The notes under the pieces: model-generated
What the model was told of the DNA's origin: nothing
The model's database searches: none
The model's input: the letters and a program-made list of their open reading frames with translations, nothing else
Translations under genes and position numbers: made by a program
From: Lachnospira sp.
GTDB lineage: Bacteria > Bacillota > Clostridia > Lachnospirales > Lachnospiraceae
Length of the DNA: 64,000 nucleotides
Direction of reading: 5' to 3'
NCBI GenBank assembly: GCA_017621205.1
Contig: JAGATQ010000032.1
Coordinates: 62,001-126,000, forward strand
Shown: positions 57,697 to 64,000 of the stretch, in pieces
Layout: each line of letters starts with the position of its first letter
Position numbering within the stretch: position 1 is the stretch's first letter

Positions 57697-59104
57697 TATG
57701 TTGGCGATGAGTATCGGCAATTTATGGAGGCGTAAGCTTCGTACCTTTTTAACACTCCTTGGTGTACTGATTGGAACCTCTTCTATAGTTGCCATGCTTT
57801 CTATTGCCCTTGGCATGAAGGAGATGGTGCTGGCAGAGTATTCCCAATTTGGTTCGGCAACACAGATAACAGTAAGTGAAGGATATTCAGAGGATAACAG
57901 TAATAAAGGGAATGACGCTCTGAAGCTGACAGAATCAAACATAAAAAGCTTTGAGGGGTTAGAGCATGTTGTGGGTATGGAGCCAAGTATAAATCTGGAT
58001 TTAACCATAACACAGGGGCATTATACGGGTTGGACAAGGTTATGTGGTGTTTCTAAGGAATCATTAAAAAAGAAGGAAATTGGAGAAGGACGTCTGCCGG
58101 ATAGTAATAATCCCAATAAGCTGGAAGTTTTGATGGGAAATACAGTACTGACTAATTTTTATGATGACCGGGACATGGAAAATAGTGGATATTATTCGAC
58201 GGGGGAGCTTCCTGATGTTGATTTAATGAAAAAGGTATTTAATGCTACGAGTTATAATGAAAATGCAGTAGAACCGACATCAGATACAACATCTGAAGAA
58301 GGAAAGGAGGAGTCGGATGATACGGTATCCGAAACAGATAGTTCTGGTGAGGATGCATATATTGTGAGGATTAGCATGAAGGTGACCGGTGTGGTAAAGG
58401 GGACTCCAGATGAATACTCTATGGATTCTGATAGTATGTTTGTCGATATTGACCAGTTAAAGGCGTATCTGACGAAGAACTTTAAAAAAGGGCAGATTCC
58501 GGGGCAGCCAAAGAATTCTAAAGGGAAACCGTTTAATGAATGGGTCTATAATCAGGTAACCGTTGAAGTAGATGATTCGGAGAATGTAGATTCTGTTTTA
58601 CAGACGATTCAGGACATGGGCTTTCAGGCTAGCAGCAATAAGGAATTGATTGAGTCGGCACAGCAAATGATTGGAATTGTAGAGCTTGTGCTGGGTGCAA
58701 TTGGTATGATTGCGTTTCTCGTTGCGGCAATTGGTATCGCCAATACTATGATGATGTCTACCTATGAACGAACCAAGGAGATTGGTGTGATGAAGGTGCT
58801 TGGCTGTGATATGAAGGATATCCGCATGCTGTTTTTATCGGAAGCGGGATTTATCGGATTTATCGGAGGTGTTGCAGGATTAGTGTTTACGATGACACTT
58901 TCCGCAATTGCAAACATTTTTTATGCTGCTTATGCAGCATCACAACCGGGGATGTCGGGGCTTGATGCCCGCATTTCTGTGATTCCATGGTGGCTTGTAC
59001 TTGGAGCCATCGTATTTGCGACCCTTATGGGAATGCTTGCGGGATATTTTCCTGCAAATCGTGCGATGAAGCTGAGCCCGTTGGCAGCGATACGAAATGA
59101 ATAA
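57683..59104 (+). CDS. ABC transporter permease, MacB/FtsX type
   Basis: 473 residues. One N-terminal helix (FLTLLGVLIGTSSIVAML), an extracellular MacB_PCD-like region of about 270 residues with an acidic insert (residues around 190-220, many Ser/Glu/Asp), and three C-terminal helices of the FtsX domain, with the motif YERTKEIGVMKVLG. Partner of the ATPase at 55134. No inner-membrane fusion protein is expected in a Gram-positive; the middle COG1361-like protein may take that place. Confidence 0.94.
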   Translation: MTFYDMLAMSIGNLWRRKLRTFLTLLGVLIGTSSIVAMLSIALGMKEMVLAEYSQFGSATQITVSEGYSEDNSNKGNDALKLTESNIKSFEGLEHVVGMEPSINLDLTITQGHYTGWTRLCGVSKESLKKKEIGEGRLPDSNNPNKLEVLMGNTVLTNFYDDRDMENSGYYSTGELPDVDLMKKVFNATSYNENAVEPTSDTTSEEGKEESDDTVSETDSSGEDAYIVRISMKVTGVVKGTPDEYSMDSDSMFVDIDQLKAYLTKNFKKGQIPGQPKNSKGKPFNEWVYNQVTVEVDDSENVDSVLQTIQDMGFQASSNKELIESAQQMIGIVELVLGAIGMIAFLVAAIGIANTMMMSTYERTKEIGVMKVLGCDMKDIRMLFLSEAGFIGFIGGVAGLVFTMTLSAIANIFYAAYAASQPGMSGLDARISVIPWWLVLGAIVFATLMGMLAGYFPANRAMKLSPLAAIRNE

Positions 59105-59111
59105 TATATGC

Positions 59112-59158
59112 AAAGAGATGCCTGTGAGATAGCAATATCTTTTAGGGCATCTTTTTTC
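59112..59158 (+). terminator. Terminator of the ABC operon
   Basis: AGATGCC (59116-59122) pairs with GGCATCT (59146-59152), with a nested AGATA/TATCT pair round GCAA, then T-tract. Confidence 0.8.
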
Positions 59159-59279
59159 TGGTAATTTATAAATCTGTCAAAACTTAGGGGATACAATCAT
59201 TGTTTTTTTCTCTGGAATAAGGTAAAATGTAACAAGGTGTTAAGAGAAGTTACCAGACTAGGATAAGAGGAGTGATACG

Positions 59280-61421
59280 ATGGCAGATATGAAAAAGCAT
59301 GATAATGATATAGAGATGGATAAAAAATCCTTTATATTAGAGAATGAAGCGATGATTTCTGAGGAGGATGAGGATGTCCTTTATACTGAGGAAAGTGTTG
59401 GGGAAACGGAAGGTGCGATAGTAGAAACGGACCCAGCAGAGGAAATAGGAGAAGAAATGGTAGAAACGGACGCAGTAGAAGAAGAGAAGGATGAAATTGG
59501 AGGGTTAGCAGAAACCGAAGAGGAGAGTGAGGGAGCGGAAGGAACAGGAGATATAGAAATAACTATAGATGAAGAGAAAACTGCGAAACTGATGGAAGAA
59601 GAAATAGCAGAAGAATCGGAAGAGTCACAGGAAGCAGAGGTAGAAAGGGATGGAGTCCAAGCAGAACCATTGGTATCCACAGAGAAGAATGCGTTACCAT
59701 TACAGCAAAAGGCGGGTTTTCGGGTTTTCAATTTTACCAATAAATTAATTTTAATGTGTCTGATTCCCATGATTGTAGTTAGTGTTGCAATTATTAATAT
59801 TAGCTCCAGTATGCTAACAGAAAAAATTGAAAATCAGATTGAGGGGGCTCTCCAGATTGTGACCAGCTCTTTGATGGAGACATACAACAGTTTATATGAA
59901 GGTGATTATTCCCAGGATAAGGCAGGACGGTTAAGTAAGGGAGATACGATGATTTCCAAGAATACAGATTTGATTGATGCCTTAAAGGAGCAGACGGAGT
60001 TTGAAAGCTCTATGATATATGGTGACCGGCGTTTGATTACAACAATTAAACGGGAAGCAGGCGGGCGTATTCAGGGAACCAATGTAGATAAGGATATCTA
60101 CGAAAAGGTTATGAAGGGAAAGAGTGTGTTCCGCACGGATGTGAAGATTCAGGAGACGGAGTATTATGCATATTACCAACCACTTTTAAATTCAGATGGA
60201 AGCGTGTGCGGTATGGTTGGTTCTGCAAGACCTTCTGCTGAAGTACAGAAGATGATTCAGAATGAGCGTAAACGCATTATTAGTATTTCTGTTATTATTA
60301 TTGCTGTTAGTATGATTCTGATGTTGTTCATGGTAAAACCAATGGCAAAGACAATGAAGAATACGAAAGAGTATCTTTCTGACTTGGCAGATGGAGATTT
60401 AGCCGTAGAACCGGATGAAAAACTGATGAAGCGTAAGGATGAACTGGGGGATATCTATCACACGACAGTGAAGCTTCAGCATGAATTCAGAAAAATTGTT
60501 AACAATATTAAGGATTCTGTTGATAATTTAACGACAGAAGCAGACGGTTTGACGGAGATGGCACAGGGAACCCGTTTGACAGTGGATGAGGTATTTGATT
60601 CTGTGGAATTGATTAACAAGAGTGCTACTATGCAGGCAGAACACACTGTTCATGCTGCGGATAATGTATCGAGAATTGGCGAACAGATTGAATATATTAC
60701 ACAGGAAGTAGATACATTGACGAAGGAAGCAGGAAAGATGGCAGATGCGGAGCGGGAGTCAGAATCTATTATCAAGAAGCTGAACCGCTCTAATGAGGAT
60801 ACGATAGCTTCTATAACCAATGTTGCCAATCAGATTAATGTTACCAATACTTCGGTAAAGAAGATTAGAAAAGCTGCATCCATGATTCAGAATATATCTG
60901 AGGAGACGGATTTGCTATCCTTAAATGCAAGCATTGAAGCAGCAAGGGCAGGAGAGGCTGGAAAGGGATTTGCTGTGGTGGCAGAGCAGATATGTAAGCT
61001 TGCTGACCAATCCAGTAGTGCTGCAGAACAGATTGAGAAGATTATTGAGCAAGTGATTAGTGAATCTGCCAAGATGGTTGAAATTATGGAAATCGTGAAG
61101 GATAATGTGGACGAGCAGCAGAATAAGCTCGAGGAGACGAAGCAGAAATTTAATTCTGTTGCTCTGGGTGTTGATAGTTCTCGTGGCAGTATCGAAAATA
61201 TCCGCCAGAAGATGCGTGTATTAGGGGAATCCTCAGATGCTATTTTGCAAGTCATTGACAATCTGGCAGAGATTTCAGAGAAAAATGTTGATTCTACAGA
61301 GGACACGATGGCATCTGCCAGAGATATGACGGCAACAATGGAGGAGTTAGAGTATGCATCTACTTCGCTAAGAGAGTTATCAAGCCGGTTGGATAATTCC
61401 CTGAACATATTTAAGATGTAA
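59280..61421 (+). CDS. Methyl-accepting chemotaxis protein with acidic N-terminal extension
   Basis: 713 residues. The first 145 or so are cytosolic and extremely acidic (Glu/Asp repeats), unlike ordinary receptors that start with the membrane helix. Then TM1 ([19 protein letters not shown]), an extracellular Cache-like sensor of about 150 residues, TM2, HAMP, and the long coiled-coil signalling domain with the hairpin core [22 protein letters not shown]. Methylation-site-like Gln/Glu pairs flank it. No other chemotaxis or motility gene is in the window. Confidence 0.92.
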   Translation: MADMKKHDNDIEMDKKSFILENEAMISEEDEDVLYTEESVGETEGAIVETDPAEEIGEEMVETDAVEEEKDEIGGLAETEEESEGAEGTGDIEITIDEEKTAKLMEEEIAEESEESQEAEVERDGVQAEPLVSTEKNALPLQQKAGFRVFNFTNKLILMCLIPMIVVSVAIINISSSMLTEKIENQIEGALQIVTSSLMETYNSLYEGDYSQDKAGRLSKGDTMISKNTDLIDALKEQTEFESSMIYGDRRLITTIKREAGGRIQGTNVDKDIYEKVMKGKSVFRTDVKIQETEYYAYYQPLLNSDGSVCGMVGSARPSAEVQKMIQNERKRIISISVIIIAVSMILMLFMVKPMAKTMKNTKEYLSDLADGDLAVEPDEKLMKRKDELGDIYHTTVKLQHEFRKIVNNIKDSVDNLTTEADGLTEMAQGTRLTVDEVFDSVELINKSATMQAEHTVHAADNVSRIGEQIEYITQEVDTLTKEAGKMADAERESESIIKKLNRSNEDTIASITNVANQINVTNTSVKKIRKAASMIQNISEETDLLSLNASIEAARAGEAGKGFAVVAEQICKLADQSSSAAEQIEKIIEQVISESAKMVEIMEIVKDNVDEQQNKLEETKQKFNSVALGVDSSRGSIENIRQKMRVLGESSDAILQVIDNLAEISEKNVDSTEDTMASARDMTATMEELEYASTSLRELSSRLDNSLNIFKM

Positions 61422-61454
61422 TTGATAATGATAGATGAGAGAAGGATGAATAGT

Positions 61455-62276
61455 ATGTCGGAATGTAATCATAATTGCAGCTCCTGTGGCGAGGATTGTA
61501 AGGAACGGACGAGTGAGAGTATGTTAGCACCGTTACACGAGCGGTCAAAGGTAAAAAAAGTAATTGGCGTTGTTAGTGGTAAGGGTGGTGTCGGAAAGTC
61601 TCTGGTGACTTCTCTGCTTGCCTGTGGTACGAATGCCCAAGGGAAGCAAACGGCAATTTTAGATGCAGATATCACGGGCCCCTCTATTCCCCAATGCTTT
61701 GGTGTGCATGGACTTGCTGATGTGGCGGACGATGCTTTGCTTCCTATGCAAACCAAGACAGGGATTCAGTTGATGTCTATTAATTTACTGCTGGAACAGG
61801 AGACTCAGCCAGTAATTTTTAGAGGTCCGATTATTGCAGGTACCGTGAAACAATTCTGGTCAGAGGTAATCTGGTCCGATGTAGATGTTATGTTTGTAGA
61901 TATGCCACCGGGAACCGGGGATGTTCCGCTTACTGTATTCCAGAGTATTCCGGTGGATGGTATCGTGATTGTCACCTCTCCACAGGAGTTAGTTGGCATG
62001 ATTGTTAGGAAGGCAGTCAATATGGCACGGACGATGGATATTCCTATTTTGGGAATTGTTGAGAATATGTCTTACTTTGCATGTCCGGATTGTGGAAAGT
62101 GTCACAATATATTTGGAGAGAGTAATATTGAGGCGATTGCTGCAGAATATGGAATTTCCAAGATAGCCAGGCTTCCGATTGATCATAGAATTGCGGCGGC
62201 TTGTGATAGTGGAAGTATTGAGGAATTGGATGGAGACTTTATAAGGGAGCTTAACGATTTGGTTGCTGATGAGTAG
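61455..62276 (+). CDS. Mrp/NBP35-family Fe-S carrier ATPase
   Basis: 273 residues from ATG 61455 (AGAAGG upstream); a longer frame to 61422 is possible. N-terminal Cys motif CNHNCSSCGEDC could bind a cluster, then the deviant Walker A SGKGGVGKS, DADITGPSIP, and the C-terminal CPDCGKC pair. These proteins deliver Fe-S clusters to apo-proteins as a dimer. It follows the chemoreceptor by 33 bp. Confidence 0.93.
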   Translation: MSECNHNCSSCGEDCKERTSESMLAPLHERSKVKKVIGVVSGKGGVGKSLVTSLLACGTNAQGKQTAILDADITGPSIPQCFGVHGLADVADDALLPMQTKTGIQLMSINLLLEQETQPVIFRGPIIAGTVKQFWSEVIWSDVDVMFVDMPPGTGDVPLTVFQSIPVDGIVIVTSPQELVGMIVRKAVNMARTMDIPILGIVENMSYFACPDCGKCHNIFGESNIEAIAAEYGISKIARLPIDHRIAAACDSGSIEELDGDFIRELNDLVADE

Positions 62277-62310
62277 GGGATATGCTGTTTAATTTATAGG
62301 AGAATAAAAG

Positions 62311-62802
62311 ATGCATTTGGGCTTTTCTTATATAGGTTTAATTTATTTGTTAATGTTATTTATACCTAATCTATTCTGGACTAAGAACCAACCCAAGGAT
62401 TATGAAAAATATGTGGTAAATGAGAGCAAGGTGCTGCTACTTTTTGAGAGAGCCGGAGAGGTATTAGTGTGTTGCTTTGTTCTTATATTTTCCGATTTTA
62501 ATTTGAATGGTATTTCCATGCGATCGTTATGGCTATTATTCTCATTTGTCATTATGCTTTTATACGAATGGTATTGGATTCGTTATTTTAGAAGTCCTAA
62601 GACATTGAAGGATTTTTACAGTAGCTTGTTAGGCGTTCCGGTGGCGGGAGCAACGTTACCGGTAGTGGCTTTTTTCTTATTGGGGGTGTACGGAAGGAAT
62701 CCGTTGTTAATAGCTGCTGTTATTATATTGGGAATTGGACATATTGGAATACATAGGAATCATTGTAGGGAAATACAGGGGATAGAGGTAGGGAATGAAT
62801 AA
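62311..62802 (+). CDS. Small integral membrane protein, unknown
   Basis: 163 residues with four hydrophobic helices (LIYLLMLFIPNLFW; VLVCCFVLIFSDF; LWLLFSFVIMLLYEW; the last two within VAFFLLGVYG-LLIAAVIILGIGHIGIH). No family recognised. The stop overlaps the start of the helicase gene by eight bases. Confidence 0.75.
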   Translation: MHLGFSYIGLIYLLMLFIPNLFWTKNQPKDYEKYVVNESKVLLLFERAGEVLVCCFVLIFSDFNLNGISMRSLWLLFSFVIMLLYEWYWIRYFRSPKTLKDFYSSLLGVPVAGATLPVVAFFLLGVYGRNPLLIAAVIILGIGHIGIHRNHCREIQGIEVGNE

Positions 62803-64000
62803 TAGGTATGTTCAACTGCAAAAAGGTATGGAGACTGCGTTTGTTGATTCGTCTGTATCATCAAATTTAGCGTATAAACCAGAATTTGTTTCAAACAATT
62901 ATAAAGAAGGAAGAAAGGTGCTTTCCTCAATTGAAGGGGAGCTTTTAGCATGCCAGGAATTTTGTATTAGTGTTGCTTTTATTACTATGAGTGGTTTAAC
63001 TCCTTTATTACAGACATTAAAGGAGTTGGAAAAACGAAATATAAAGGGCAGAATTTTGACTACGGATTATCTGAATTTTAGTGAGCCTCGTGCTTTAAAA
63101 AAGCTTTCTGAATTTAAAAACATTACCTTGAAGATGTTTTTGACAAATGAATCGCAGGCAGGCTTTCATACTAAGGGTTATATTTTTCGTAAGGAAGAAA
63201 TATATCGTATTATTGTTGGAAGTTCTAACATGACATTGGGTGCACTCACCAGAAATAAGGAATGGAATACAAAAATTGTTTCTACGAAGTTGGGGGAATA
63301 TACAAGAGATATTGTAACTGAATTTGAAAAAATGTGGAATGCAGATGCTACGAAAGGTTACAGCGAATTTATTGAAGCATATTCACTATTATATAGTGTG
63401 ATTAAGAAACAGCGTCAAAGCATTAAACAATCCAATGTTGCTTCAATAGAGGCATATAAGCTACGCCCTAATGCTATGCAGTTAAGTTTTATAGAGAACT
63501 TACGAAGGCTTCATAATGCTGGAGAACGAAAGGCACTACTTATTTCGGCTACTGGTACAGGAAAAACGTATGCATCTGCATTTGCTTTGCGTGAAATAAA
63601 TCCAGCTAAAGTATTGTTTTTAGTACATAGAGAGCAAATTGCAAAACAGGCAATTAACAGTTATAAAAAGATTTTTGGAGAAACAAAAACCTTTGGATTG
63701 TTATCAGGAAATAAAAAAGAATATGAAGCTGATTATCTTTTTTCTACAATGCAAATGATGTCAAGGGAAGAAACCCTTGTAAGGTTTAGAAAAGATGAAT
63801 TTCAAGTGATTGTTATTGATGAGGCTCATAGAGTAGGAGCCAATAGTTATCAAAGAATTATTGAGTATTTTCAACCTGATTTTTGGCTGGGAATGACAGC
63901 ATCGCCAGAACGTACAGATGATTATGATGTATATAATGCCTTTGACCATAATATCGCTTGTGAAATTAGGTTACAGCAAGCATTAGAGGAAGATATGCTA
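62795..64000 (+). CDS. PLD-nuclease/DEAD-type helicase, 3' end outside window
   Basis: First 402 codons of a gene that leaves the right edge, with AGAGGTAGGG before ATG 62795. Residues about 30-210 form a phospholipase-D-like nuclease half with HTKGYIFRK and SSNMT (HxK...N). A superfamily 2 helicase core follows: ATGTGKTYAS (Walker A), VLFLVHREQIAKQA, STMQMM, VIDEAHRVG and MTASPERTDD. The architecture matches PLD-DEAD proteins that end in a DUF3427 domain, some of which are placed in defence loci; the C-terminus is not visible here. Confidence 0.88.
   Translation, partial: MNNRYVQLQKGMETAFVDSSVSSNLAYKPEFVSNNYKEGRKVLSSIEGELLACQEFCISVAFITMSGLTPLLQTLKELEKRNIKGRILTTDYLNFSEPRALKKLSEFKNITLKMFLTNESQAGFHTKGYIFRKEEIYRIIVGSSNMTLGALTRNKEWNTKIVSTKLGEYTRDIVTEFEKMWNADATKGYSEFIEAYSLLYSVIKKQRQSIKQSNVASIEAYKLRPNAMQLSFIENLRRLHNAGERKALLISATGTGKTYASAFALREINPAKVLFLVHREQIAKQAINSYKKIFGETKTFGLLSGNKKEYEADYLFSTMQMMSREETLVRFRKDEFQVIVIDEAHRVGANSYQRIIEYFQPDFWLGMTASPERTDDYDVYNAFDHNIACEIRLQQALEEDML

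Overview
The window comes from a low-GC, Gram-positive, endospore-forming anaerobe of the Clostridia, most likely Lachnospiraceae. The evidence is the germination protease and SpoIIP, an oxygen-sensitive class III ribonucleotide reductase, strong AAGGAGG-type ribosome binding sites with several TTG starts, and a comEA-comEC-holA-rpsT-gpr-spoIIP order like that of Bacillus and clostridial chromosomes. It looks chromosomal. I saw no insertion sequence, prophage, CRISPR array, rRNA or tRNA.

Layout. 1-2040: a DUF6678-like protein running off the left edge, an orphan 77-residue Cys-containing peptide, and a decayed hybrid histidine kinase. 2041-7131: a LacZ-type beta-galactosidase and an ATPase with a nuclease-like C-terminus. 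7170-10686: arginine genes argG and argCB around a divergent promoter region with five ARG-box-like sites. 10819-21621: the competence/sporulation block, in which a two-component system and a GerMN lipoprotein sit between comEA and comEC. 21773-28532: glyA, a membrane protein, DegV, topoisomerase III, a beta-helix acyltransferase-like protein and a lipoprotein. 28667-30405: a two-gene Fe-S scaffold/GGGtGRT unit. 30501-32318: an Lsa-like ABC-F gene behind an apparent translational attenuator. 32467-33921: a nucleotidyltransferase/kinase-like fusion.

34070-40579 is a compact phosphothreonine signalling cassette: two PP2C phosphatases, three FHA domains and two Ser/Thr kinases, with no recognisable effector inside it. 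40792-48807 holds nucleotide metabolism and DNA care (dGTPase-like, nrdDG, dut, nfo), an ECF sigma/RsgI-like anti-sigma pair and an amidase. 48930-54744 has two alpha/beta hydrolases, then a free-standing condensation-like protein, carrier protein and AMP ligase, followed by a convergent TetR gene. 55134-59104 is a MacB-type ABC operon with a surface-anchored middle protein. 59280-62276 is a chemoreceptor with an acidic N-terminal extension and an Mrp ATPase. The right edge cuts a PLD-nuclease/DEAD helicase.

The strongest candidates for something undescribed are the attenuator with a three-codon upstream ORF at 30501-30786, the kinase/FHA/phosphatase cassette, the stand-alone condensation/carrier/ligase trio with its possible operator, and the GGGtGRT pair. 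All functions are inferred by reading the sequence; no database search was run.
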